Notes: generated by a model not told the origin, from the letters alone. A stretch of DNA of 64,000 nt from Acinetobacter lwoffii (GCF_015602705.1 NZ_CP059081.1:2861702-2925701); one strand, 5' to 3'. Counted from the first letter of the stretch, positions 10,535 through 17,650 are shown. Made by a program: numbers and translations.

Positions 10535-10735
10535 ATGCAACAGGCCATTATCGGTTTTCACCTGGATGAGGAACAGCATTGGGTTGCAGAGCTGGCCTGC
10601 GGACATGGCCAGCATGTGCGGCATACCCCGCCCTGGCAAAATCGCCCATGGGTGATGACCGAGCAAGGACGTAAAGAAAAACTCGGGATGCTGCTAGACT
10701 GTAAAAAATGCGAAAAGTGCGAAACTGAAACCTGA
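10535..10735 (+). CDS. DUF3565 domain-containing small protein
   Basis: The 66-residue cytoplasmic protein matches the DUF3565 pattern: AIIGFHLDEEQHWVAELACGHGQHVRH, then PPWQNRPWV, ending in CKKCEKC. The conserved His and Cys residues suggest metal binding, but no biochemical function is established. A very strong Shine-Dalgarno (AGGAGG) lies 7 bp before the ATG. The gene is divergent from gshB and precedes the copper cluster, but nothing shows that it belongs to that cluster. Confidence 0.85.
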   Translation: MQQAIIGFHLDEEQHWVAELACGHGQHVRHTPPWQNRPWVMTEQGRKEKLGMLLDCKKCEKCETET

Positions 10736-10859
10736 ACCTATGAAAAAAGTAGTATGTAGGTGACCTAAAAAATAATCTTGTCCAGAATTTGCTAATTTGA
10801 GTTACTGCGTTTATGCTTTTATTGCTCAAACATGCAGCGCATTTTTTCAGGGTGTACTT

Positions 10860-11282
10860 TTGCTCATACGGCTCGTCAAACAGATCTGGTTGGTGATGCT
10901 TGTGGTTTTTGCCATAGGCTGGAGCAGTGTGTCTGTCGCATCTGCAAACACCATGCATCTGGTTATGCCGTCTGAAAAAACGAATCCTCATTGTCTGGAA
11001 ATGACAAAACCCTCTGCTTCTCACTCGCTGCATAAGACTGATCATCATCAAGATCAGGAACTGATTCAGCCGGACTGTGTCAGTGACAGCACCCAGCAGT
11101 CATCAGATTGTCTGGATTGTGGCACTATGGCCTGCCAGAACTTGGTCACCAGCCTGCCCATTACAACGCCCGAGTTAAGCGTGCCTGATCACGGTTATCC
11201 GGAAAAAACCCTCCTCCCTGCTTACCATGCCCAGCACCTTGCCGGTTACTGGCAAGAAATCCTGCGCCCACCCAAAGCTTGA
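10860..11282 (+). CDS. Secreted Cys/His-rich small protein upstream of copA
   Basis: I do not recognise a named family. No ATG fits, and I choose TTG at 10860 because AGGG lies about 8 bp upstream and the product then starts with a basic segment plus a hydrophobic stretch ending VSVASA, a good signal peptide. The frame is open back to 10797. The mature part is rich in His and Cys, including SDCLDCGTMACQN near residue 90, and suggests periplasmic metal binding. It ends 41 bp before copA, so it is likely first in the copper operon. It has general features of CopL-like proteins, without a clear match. Confidence 0.7.
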   Translation: MLIRLVKQIWLVMLVVFAIGWSSVSVASANTMHLVMPSEKTNPHCLEMTKPSASHSLHKTDHHQDQELIQPDCVSDSTQQSSDCLDCGTMACQNLVTSLPITTPELSVPDHGYPEKTLLPAYHAQHLAGYWQEILRPPKA

Positions 11283-11323
11283 TCCTGAATTTTTAAATTT
11301 TTTTATTCATTAAGGATTAAGTT

Positions 11324-13096
11324 ATGTTGCTTAAAATCAGTCAAAGCCTGTGTCTGGGCTTCGGTCTCATCTCGTCGTCTGCCTTGTTTGCAGCCGTAAA
11401 AGAATATCATCTGGTCATTGATGAAAGCCCGATCAATCTCACCGGAAAGACGGTCAAGCGTATCACTGTAAACGGAAAATTCCCTGCACCCTTGCTGGAA
11501 TTCGAAGAAGGTGATGATGCAGTCATTCATGTACAAAACAACCTGAACAATCAGGATACCTCACTGCACTGGCATGGCCTGCTCCTGCCCGGGCTGATGG
11601 ATGGTGTCCCCGGATTTAACGGTTTTCAGGGCATCAAACCGAAACAGTCTTTTACTTATCGCTTCAAAGTTCGTCAAAACGGCACCTACTGGTATCACGC
11701 ACATTCCAAAGGTCAGGAACAGGACGGCCTCTATGGCGCCTTGGTGATTCGCCCCAAAGCCCAGACATCGCTACCTGCACATGAACAAACCGAGCGGGAT
11801 TATGTGGTGATGCTGTCGGATTTTCACGAACAGGGCAGCCAGCAGATTCAGAACAATTTAAAAAAATCGGCCGAATATTATCAGAACCAGCGCGAAACCT
11901 TGGGTGATGTACTCCAGCAGGTGAAACGTGACGGCCTCAAGGCCACTTGGTCAGACCGCAAGATGTGGAACCAGATGCGTATGCTGAAAACCGACCTGTC
12001 CGATGTTACCGGTTATACCTTTCTGGTCAATGGAAAAACACCACAACAGAACTGGAGTGGCCAGTTCCAGCCCAATGAAAAAGTCCGCCTGCGTTTCATC
12101 AATGCTTCCGCCATGTCATTTTTCGATGTGCGTATTCCCCAGCTGAAAATGACCGTGGTCAGCGCCGATGGACAAGCTGTGCAGCCGGTCGCTGTAGATG
12201 AATTCCGGATTGGAACTGCTGAAACCTATGATGTGATTGTGGAACCCACTGCAGCGCATTACCAGATTGAAGCAGAATCGATCGACCGCTCAGGCTTTGC
12301 CATTGGCAGTCTGCATCAGGCAACTGATTCAAGCAAAACCCCGGCTCCGGTTCAATTACCGACACCGCGCCCTCGTGCCTTATTGACCATGGAAGATATG
12401 GGGCATGGCGAACAGCATGATATGTCGCATGACACACACAGCAGTCAGACCATACAATCTGCAACAGGTACGCCTAAACATGATGATCATGCCCAGCATG
12501 ACATGCATGCAAGTCATAGTGCCATGTCCGGAACCAATCAGCCTCATCAGCCGGTTGAGGGCTGGGCCAATATGTCTACGCCTGCAGGGCACAAAGCCTT
12601 GCAATATCAAGACCTCAAAGCCCTGACACCGCAACCTGATACCCGCGCAGCAGAACGTGAACTGGTGATTCGTCTGGGTGGAACCATGGAGCGCTACATC
12701 TGGACCATGAATGGTAAAAAATTCAGTGATGCCGAACCACTTCAGGTGAAATATGGCGAGCGGATCCGGCTGAAATTTATTAATGACAGCATGATGGCCC
12801 ATCCGATGCATTTGCATGGCATGTTTATGCAGCTGGAAAATGGTCAGTCTGCTGCAAATATGCCGAATAAACACACCGTGATTGTGCCGCCCGGGAAAAC
12901 GGTGACCACCCTTCTCACGGCTGACGAACTTGGAGAATGGGCGATTCACTGCCATCTGCTCTATCACATGAGTGCCGGCATGATGAACAAGCTGATTGTG
13001 GCACAGGTTGACGAGGATCAAGCATCTCACCCTTCTTCACAAAAAATGCCGTCGAAACCAGCAGCTGCCCAAGGAGAAAGCCATGCACATCACTAA
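11324..13096 (+). CDS. copA: Copper resistance multicopper oxidase CopA/PcoA
   Basis: Periplasmic multicopper oxidase that protects against copper, probably by oxidising Cu(I). Copper ligand motifs are clear: HWHG at residues 82-85, WYHAHS near 123-128, HPMHLHG near 491-497 and HCHLLYHMSAGM near 544-555. A central Met/His-rich stretch (about residues 355-405) is typical of CopA and binds extra copper. The 590-residue length is normal. The signal peptide (about 24 residues) lacks the twin-arginine motif common in CopA/PcoA. AAGGA precedes the ATG, and copB overlaps its 3' end by 14 bp. Confidence 0.94.
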   Translation: MLLKISQSLCLGFGLISSSALFAAVKEYHLVIDESPINLTGKTVKRITVNGKFPAPLLEFEEGDDAVIHVQNNLNNQDTSLHWHGLLLPGLMDGVPGFNGFQGIKPKQSFTYRFKVRQNGTYWYHAHSKGQEQDGLYGALVIRPKAQTSLPAHEQTERDYVVMLSDFHEQGSQQIQNNLKKSAEYYQNQRETLGDVLQQVKRDGLKATWSDRKMWNQMRMLKTDLSDVTGYTFLVNGKTPQQNWSGQFQPNEKVRLRFINASAMSFFDVRIPQLKMTVVSADGQAVQPVAVDEFRIGTAETYDVIVEPTAAHYQIEAESIDRSGFAIGSLHQATDSSKTPAPVQLPTPRPRALLTMEDMGHGEQHDMSHDTHSSQTIQSATGTPKHDDHAQHDMHASHSAMSGTNQPHQPVEGWANMSTPAGHKALQYQDLKALTPQPDTRAAERELVIRLGGTMERYIWTMNGKKFSDAEPLQVKYGERIRLKFINDSMMAHPMHLHGMFMQLENGQSAANMPNKHTVIVPPGKTVTTLLTADELGEWAIHCHLLYHMSAGMMNKLIVAQVDEDQASHPSSQKMPSKPAAAQGESHAHH

Positions 13097-14030
13097 TCTT
13101 CTTGTAAAGTCAGTGCTTAGTAGTGCGCTTACCCTAAGCAGTCTGAGTATTTTTGCGGCAGATTCTAGCGATCATACAAGCCATGCTGAACATCAACATC
13201 ATAGTGGGCATCATGCCATGCAAAACATGGCTGATGACCACGTACAGCATACTGGAACAGCAGATGCCTCATCCTATCAACTGCCACCAAAGTTATTGCA
13301 TCAACAGCAGGCGCTGAGCACACCACAAAATTCAGTCAGCTCTGCCAGCGAACATGACCACCGTAAAGAACATGGCGCACAGATTTATAGCCAGATTATT
13401 CTGGACCAGAAATGGCAGCATAGTTCAGAGGGAAATGGGGCATTCAAGTCCAAGAACCAAGCCAGAATTGGCACGGATGAAAACAAAATCGTCCTCAAGC
13501 TAGAAGCCGACAAACAGGAATCCCAGCCGGCTGAATATGATGCCAAAGTGTTGTATAGCCGAAATATTTCCGATTTTTGGGATGTACAGGTCGGTGTGCG
13601 CTACCGTCAGGAAAATTTAGCCGAGCCTGCTACACAACAGCAGAACGAGCGCTTCGATGCAGTATTTGGGCTACATGGCCTGGCCCCCTACTTTTTCGAA
13701 ACGGATGCTCATGTTTATGTCGGTGAAGATGACTTTGTCGGATTAAAACTGGAAACAGAGCGTGACCTGTTATTGACGCAGAAACTGATTATGCAGCCCT
13801 TTGTCGAACTGGATGTCATCCTGAATGATCAGGCAGCGAATGCGAAAAAAACCGGCCTTAGTCATGCAACCTTGGGTCTGGAAACACGCTATGAACTGAG
13901 CAAAAAGCTCATGCCTTATCTGGAAGTCGGTTATGAATACAGCAAAGGCAACCAACAGACAGCCTGGCAGCAAAGTTCTGATTCAGAAAAAGGCTGGATC
14001 TATGGTGCAGGTCTAAGAATGATGTTCTAA
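13083..14030 (+). CDS. copB: Copper resistance outer membrane protein CopB/PcoB
   Basis: Outer membrane beta-barrel that works with CopA in copper resistance. I start at the ATG giving MHITNLLVKSVLSS, preceded by AAGGAGA; the frame is open upstream but only inside copA. A signal peptide (about 24 residues) is followed by a His-rich linker with HAEHQHHSGHHAM near residue 31, then the CopB barrel domain (about 115-315). The final residue is Phe (RMMF), as usual for outer membrane barrels. Translational coupling with copA is likely. Confidence 0.93.
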   Translation: MHITNLLVKSVLSSALTLSSLSIFAADSSDHTSHAEHQHHSGHHAMQNMADDHVQHTGTADASSYQLPPKLLHQQQALSTPQNSVSSASEHDHRKEHGAQIYSQIILDQKWQHSSEGNGAFKSKNQARIGTDENKIVLKLEADKQESQPAEYDAKVLYSRNISDFWDVQVGVRYRQENLAEPATQQQNERFDAVFGLHGLAPYFFETDAHVYVGEDDFVGLKLETERDLLLTQKLIMQPFVELDVILNDQAANAKKTGLSHATLGLETRYELSKKLMPYLEVGYEYSKGNQQTAWQQSSDSEKGWIYGAGLRMMF

Positions 14031-14054
14031 ATTTTTGATACAGAAAATTATGCA

Positions 14055-14090
14055 GCTACGGGATGTGAAACGCCATTCATGTCCCGTAGC
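14055..14090 (+). terminator. Stem-loop after copB
   Basis: Nine-bp perfect stem (14055-14063 with 14082-14090) around an 18-nt loop, 25 bp after the copB stop. No T-run follows, so it may be a weak terminator or an mRNA-stabilising hairpin. Confidence 0.4.
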
Positions 14091-14201
14091 GCTATGGCAC
14101 TATACATTTGACTGAGAAAGATTTTTTAAGCCTATGAACTGTACATGCGATGCTTTTCTGCACTTTCCCACTCATTAAGAGACTTGTTATTTTGCGAAAA
14201 A

Positions 14202-14534
14202 CTAGTCTTCATCGCCTTGATTTCTACTGTTACTTTTAGCCACCAAAGTGCCTAACATAATGATAAAGGTACTCACGCCGCCAATTAACAGGCTCATCAG
14301 CCCCATTTCCAGCATAAAATTGCTATCGCCAGTCTCAGGGGCACCCCATAGAAATTGAAGACGATCGCCAAAAACAAAATTGATTGCACATACAATCAGA
14401 AAACCAATCAAGGTGGCAATCAGTAAAGTGACCACCAAGTTCTTCCACATTTTACATCCGACGAACAGGATGATCATGGCCAGTCCAACCATGGTGATGA
14501 TGGATATAAGTAACACACTGTTCCAGTAATCCAT
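14202..14534 (-). CDS. Hypothetical three-helix membrane protein
   Basis: Unrecognised inner membrane protein of 110 residues. I use the ATG giving MDYWNSVLLISI; a GTG three codons upstream is the alternative. Three hydrophobic segments are visible, at about 7-26, 32-54 and 75-98, followed by a short polar C-terminus. It is convergent with copB and has no operon partner. Coding character is plausible but rests on the open frame and the membrane pattern only. Confidence 0.55.
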   Translation of the reverse strand: MDYWNSVLLISIITMVGLAMIILFVGCKMWKNLVVTLLIATLIGFLIVCAINFVFGDRLQFLWGAPETGDSNFMLEMGLMSLLIGGVSTFIIMLGTLVAKSNSRNQGDED

Positions 14535-15080
14535 GAGACTCACTCATATTTGGTTTTAAATTAAAATCAAGAAATTCTTATAGTTAATTTTTCCAATTGA
14601 ATTTTAATATAGGTGGATTTTTATACACAAACAATGACGATAACTATCTTAAAACTACAAATACTAATTCACCAAAATTTATAAAATACAATGACTTAGT
14701 AAAATCTTGCTGGGTACTGAACGATTTTGACTAACATAAAGTAACACAAACACAACGTGTATTTATTGTTTAGCTTCGCTAAAGCTTAAATGTAAATGAT
14801 AAAGCTCAAGCGAATCAGCTTGAAATGCTTTAAAAAACAAGAATTGAGCTACTTTTATAAGAAAAATAAATAATAAATATAAAAAACTTGAATATTTTCT
14901 GATTTAGGCTATGCTGTCTTTAACTAGAAAAAAGCGTTGTTTAGTTAAGCTTCTTTAAGTGCCGCAGTATTATTTATAATCCTCAGTTTTTTCAGATCTT
15001 TATTTCAATTCTTGTTGTTTTTCCAAGTTATCCATAGTCATTTGCATGACTAAAATTATTAAAATTTAACAGGTTATATT
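14535..15080. other. 546-bp AT-rich region with the cold-shock gene leader
   Basis: No gene seen. The right half contains a promoter-like pair and a long leader for the cold-shock gene (see 14888-14915). The left half is low-complexity AT-rich sequence. Confidence 0.5.
14888..14915 (+). promoter_or_regulatory. Likely promoter of the cold-shock gene
   Basis: TTGAAT (14888-14893) and TATGCT (14910-14915) are 16 bp apart, giving a start near 14922 and a leader of about 160 nt before the ATG at 15081. A long structured leader of this size is typical of cold-induced cspA genes. Confidence 0.5.
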
Positions 15081-15290
15081 ATGTCTACTACAGTTACCGG
15101 TACAGTAAAATGGTTTAACGAAACTAAAGGTTTTGGTTTTATTCAACAAGAATCAGGTCCTGACGTTTTTGCACACTTTAAAGAAATCAGCAGTTCTGGT
15201 TTCAAAACTTTGTTTGAAGGTCAGCGCGTTTCTTTTAGCGTGGTTGATGGTCAAAAAGGTCCAAATGCGATCAATATCGTTGCGCTATAA
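15081..15290 (+). CDS. Cold-shock domain protein (CspA family)
   Basis: Single OB-fold RNA/ssDNA chaperone of 69 residues. The RNP1-type motif KGFGFI (residues 16-21) and the RNP2-type motif VFAHF (29-33) are intact, along with the start TGTVKWFN. It acts in the cytoplasm by melting RNA structure. A long AT-rich leader precedes it and a strong terminator follows. Whether it is induced by cold or constitutive cannot be told from the protein alone. Confidence 0.96.
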   Translation: MSTTVTGTVKWFNETKGFGFIQQESGPDVFAHFKEISSSGFKTLFEGQRVSFSVVDGQKGPNAINIVAL

Positions 15291-15308
15291 TTTAGCACAG
15301 CAATAAGA

Positions 15309-15333
15309 AAAAGCACCTTCAGGTGCTTTTTTT
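15309..15333 (+). terminator. Terminator of the cold-shock gene
   Basis: Ten-bp stem (15309-15318 with 15321-15330) ending in a run of seven T, 19 bp after the stop codon. Confidence 0.85.
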
Positions 15334-15463
15334 AGCTCTGAAGATTCATAATTTTGGTGAAAGGTTTTCTACTCCTCTATTTAGCTCATTAACAGTGAAT
15401 TTTTAAGAATCATGTTCTGAATCATTGCTGTTGTAAGCGTTGCTCTATAAAGAAATAGAAATG

Positions 15464-15585
15464 AAAAACCCCTGGCATCTGCCAGGGGTTTTCCGTATGG
15501 GTTCGCTTGGTATAACTCCTGTCGTACCTTACTTTCCTTGTATTTATCTATTGTTATTCTTGTGTGGAACCTCCTGTTCCTGTTA
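15464..15585 (-). ncRNA. Candidate GacA-controlled, CsrA-titrating small RNA (RsmX/Y/Z-like)
   Basis: Proposed transcript of about 120 nt on the minus strand, from near 15584 to the terminator at 15465-15492. It has five GGA motifs (plus-strand TCC at 15492, 15517, 15535, 15572 and 15578). One is in the loop AGGAG of a 5-bp hairpin GGAAC/GTTCC (15566-15580) at the very 5' end, and another is in a loop closed by GGTA/TACC (15509-15528). Upstream is a -10 hexamer TATGAT (15591-15596) and a perfect GacA-type box (15641-15658). Size, GGA density, box and terminator fit RsmX/Y/Z of pseudomonads. The 75-codon open frame across it starts with GTG without a ribosome site. Confidence 0.72.
15465..15492 (-). 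terminator. Terminator of the candidate small RNA
   Basis: Twelve-bp perfect stem (15465-15476 with 15481-15492) around a 4-nt loop. The T-run follows on the minus strand, which fixes the direction. Confidence 0.8.
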
Positions 15586-15640
15586 AAGCTATCATAGGAA
15601 ATTTCCACTATTCAAAACAGCCGCAAAGTGCTGGAATCGA

Positions 15641-15658
15641 TGTAAGCCAATGCTTACA
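15641..15658 (-). promoter_or_regulatory. GacA-type upstream activating sequence
   Basis: TGTAAG-CCAATG-CTTACA, a perfect match to the palindromic GacA box TGTAAG-N6-CTTACA known from Pseudomonas rsm RNA promoters. It is centred about 66 nt before the predicted start of the RNA and separated by 44 nt from its -10 hexamer. Confidence 0.75.
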
Positions 15659-15704
15659 AGAATAGACAGAGATAATAGATTTCAAATGTTTAACAAATTG
15701 AGTA

Positions 15705-15736
15705 TCTATAAAAAAAGGAAGCTCACGCTTCCTTTT
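15705..15736 (-). terminator. Terminator of pyrE
   Basis: Ten-bp stem (15713-15722 with 15727-15736), TCAC loop, and a T-rich tail on the minus strand, 16 bp after the pyrE stop. Confidence 0.8.
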
Positions 15737-15752
15737 CTATGCCAATCCGGGC

Positions 15753-16403
15753 TTAGATCCCGTATTTAACACGGTAATCTTCCATTTTCGCCAAAGCTTC
15801 TAGGTCGCCTTTCGCTTCCAGATAGTCCATTAAATCTTTCATGGTAATTAAGGCATGTACAGGAATCTCAAGCTCTTGCTGCACTTCCTGAATCGCAGAT
15901 AAATCCCCCTGACCTTTCTCCTGGCGGTCTAGCGCTACCAAAACTCCAGCAATTTGAGCACCGGCATTCTTCAAAATAGTGACGACTTCACGAATCGCTG
16001 TGCCTGCCGTAATTACGTCATCAATGATCCAGACTTTTTTACCTTCTACAGAAGCACCAACCAATACGCCACCCTCGCCATGATCTTTGGCTTCTTTGCG
16101 ATTAAAACCCCACGGCACACTTACCCCATGATTTTGCGACAGAGCCACAGCAGTTGCTGCCACAAAAGGAATGCCTTTATAGGCAGGGCCAAAAATCACT
16201 TCAACATGGTCACATTCAGTCAGTTTTGCAGCATAGCCAGAAGCCAGCAGTGTCAAGGCTTCACCATCATTCAACAGACCCGCATTAAAAAAATAGGGAC
16301 TCACACGCCCCGATTTTAAAGTAAACTCACCAAATTTAAGCACACCGCGTGATAATGCGAGTTCGATAAAAGCTTGCGGGTTAAACTGAGCTGGCGTTGA
16401 CAT
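15753..16403 (-). CDS. pyrE: Orotate phosphoribosyltransferase
   Basis: Transfers the phosphoribosyl group of PRPP to orotate in pyrimidine synthesis. The 216 residues include [14 protein letters not shown] near 22-35 and the PRPP-binding [14 protein letters not shown] near 123-136. It is divergent from the crc/exoIII homologue, with only 40 bp between the start codons, so at least one of the two promoters must overlap the other gene. The same pyrE-crc adjacency occurs in pseudomonads. Confidence 0.97.
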   Translation of the reverse strand: MSTPAQFNPQAFIELALSRGVLKFGEFTLKSGRVSPYFFNAGLLNDGEALTLLASGYAAKLTECDHVEVIFGPAYKGIPFVAATAVALSQNHGVSVPWGFNRKEAKDHGEGGVLVGASVEGKKVWIIDDVITAGTAIREVVTILKNAGAQIAGVLVALDRQEKGQGDLSAIQEVQQELEIPVHALITMKDLMDYLEAKGDLEALAKMEDYRVKYGI

Positions 16404-16443
16404 GAGGTGCTCCTAAATCCATTAATTAAGGTAAGACTTGCGC

Positions 16444-17262
16444 ATGATACCAAAGAGTAGCTATCCAGGTGATCAAAAAATTCTTCGCGTCGTTTCAATT
16501 AATGTCAACGGCTTACGTTCATCTGTCACCAAAGGCCTATTAGAATGGATGGAACAGTCGGATGCCGACGTGATTTGCATGCAGGAAAGCCGGATCACGC
16601 ATGCGCAGTGGACGGACAAATTCAAGCCTGAAGGCTGGTACACGCACCTGTTTCCTGCCGAGCGTCCGGGTTATGCCGGTACGGCCATTTATAGCCGTCT
16701 GCCTTTTGTATCTTTAACTGATGGCCTGGGTTTTGAACTGGCCGATTCACAAGGCCGTTTTATTGCCGCTGAATTTGACTTGGGTTTAGATCAAACTGTA
16801 CAGATCTGTTCCCTGTATCTGCCTTCGGGTTCATCAGGCGATGAAGCGCAAGCACGTAAAGATCACTTTCTGGAAGAATACGCAAAAATTCTGAAACAGT
16901 GGCGCGATGAAAATAAATCGGTGATTGTCTGCGGTGACTATAATATCGTGCATAAACGTATTGATATTAAAAACTGGTCGGGTAACCAGAAAGCCTCGGG
17001 TTGCTTGCCGCATGAACGTGCCTGGCTGGATCATATCTACGATGAGCTTGGTTATGTCGATACTTTCCGTGAAGTGCGTAAAGAAGCCGAGCTGTATTCC
17101 TGGTGGTCAAACCGTGGTCAGGCGCGTGCCAAGAATGTTGGTTGGCGGATTGATTATCATGCCTGCTCTCCAGACTGGAAAGAGCGAACCGTTAATGCCT
17201 GGGTCTATAAAGAACAATGGTTTAGCGATCATGCTCCAGTGATTATCGACTACAAATTATAA
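16444..17262 (+). CDS. crc: Exonuclease III-family protein, probable Crc orthologue
   Basis: Belongs to the ExoIII/AP-endonuclease fold that includes the catabolite repression control protein Crc. Position beside pyrE and the segments DIKNW, PHERAWLD, ELGYVDTFREV and YSWWSNRG agree with Crc. Unlike Pseudomonas Crc, the ExoIII catalytic residues all appear present: Asn in SINVNG (N22), Glu in MQESR (E48), Asp and Asn in GDYN, and Asp-His in SDHAP. It could be a working nuclease, a Crc-type Hfq partner, or both. I use the ATG at 16444; a TTG two codons upstream has better spacing to AAGG. Confidence 0.85.
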   Translation: MIPKSSYPGDQKILRVVSINVNGLRSSVTKGLLEWMEQSDADVICMQESRITHAQWTDKFKPEGWYTHLFPAERPGYAGTAIYSRLPFVSLTDGLGFELADSQGRFIAAEFDLGLDQTVQICSLYLPSGSSGDEAQARKDHFLEEYAKILKQWRDENKSVIVCGDYNIVHKRIDIKNWSGNQKASGCLPHERAWLDHIYDELGYVDTFREVRKEAELYSWWSNRGQARAKNVGWRIDYHACSPDWKERTVNAWVYKEQWFSDHAPVIIDYKL

Positions 17263-17276
17263 AGCCTCACCATTTG

Positions 17277-17302
17277 ATTGAGTGAACAGTTGTTCACTCA
17301 AT
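17277..17302. promoter_or_regulatory. Long perfect inverted repeat after crc
   Basis: ATTGAGTGAACA and its exact complement are separated by 2 bp, starting 14 bp after the crc stop. No T-run follows on either strand. It could be a crc mRNA 3' hairpin, or an operator; the core TGAACA-N2-TGTTCA resembles TetR-family sites. It abuts the candidate GacA box of the next RNA. Confidence 0.45.
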
Positions 17303-17320
17303 TAAGGCTTATCTCTTACA
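17302..17320 (+). promoter_or_regulatory. Degenerate GacA-type box of the second small RNA
   Basis: TTAAG-N8-CTTACA: one half-site is perfect, the other is degraded, and the spacer is 8 instead of 6. The gap to the proposed -10 hexamer CATTAT (17365-17370) is 44 nt, the same as for the first RNA. Confidence 0.4.
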
Positions 17321-17376
17321 TGACATGACGTATTTTTTGGGTTTATCTCAATGTAATAACATAGCATTATAGCGCT

Positions 17377-17530
17377 ACGGCACAAGGACAGGTCAGGACG
17401 ACAACATAAGGACAGGACGCCGTAGGACGAAAATAAAACAGACTATAGATTTAGCTTGTTTTGCATGGATGTGACATTGGACGTTGGATTGAGACCCGCA
17501 TGATCAGGATGATTAAATGCGGGTTTTCTA
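17377..17530 (+). ncRNA. Candidate second CsrA-titrating small RNA (GGA-rich)
   Basis: Proposed transcript of about 150 nt from near 17377 to the terminator at 17494-17529. It holds nine GGA triplets (17386, 17396, 17410, 17415, 17425, 17467, 17479, 17486 and 17507), where about two are expected by chance. Several sit in ACAAGGA, ACAGGA or CAGGAT contexts like the CsrA consensus, and the last lies in the terminator loop. The region has no credible reading frame on this strand. It follows the crc homologue and precedes the IS1-family element. GGA density and terminator are strong; the start and GacA box are inferred. Confidence 0.68.
17494..17529 (+). terminator. Terminator of the second small RNA
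   Basis: Eight-bp stem (17494-17501 with 17517-17524), a 15-nt loop containing CAGGATG, then TTTTCTATTT in the plus direction. Confidence 0.7.
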
Positions 17531-17650
17531 TTTCTATCATTCCCAAATTTTTATTTTTCTTATTATTTAGATTGTTCTTTTTCTTGCTGCTCATGTTAAA
17601 GCTGCTTGATGTCATTTTGATGACATGACTTTTCTGGTATTTAAAATTTT

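Noticed and set aside
12380..13030. 216-codon frame antisense to copA
   Set aside because: A shadow of the His/Met-rich copA frame. copA itself has all copper ligand motifs.
15430..15450. Possible second GacA box (TGTAAG followed by TCTATA)
   Set aside because: Only one half-site fits, and it lies beyond the terminator of the RNA, with no promoter after it.
15381..15608. 75-codon minus-strand frame across the first candidate RNA
   Set aside because: Starts with GTG without a ribosome site, contains a terminator hairpin in its middle and resembles no protein. The RNA reading explains the region better.
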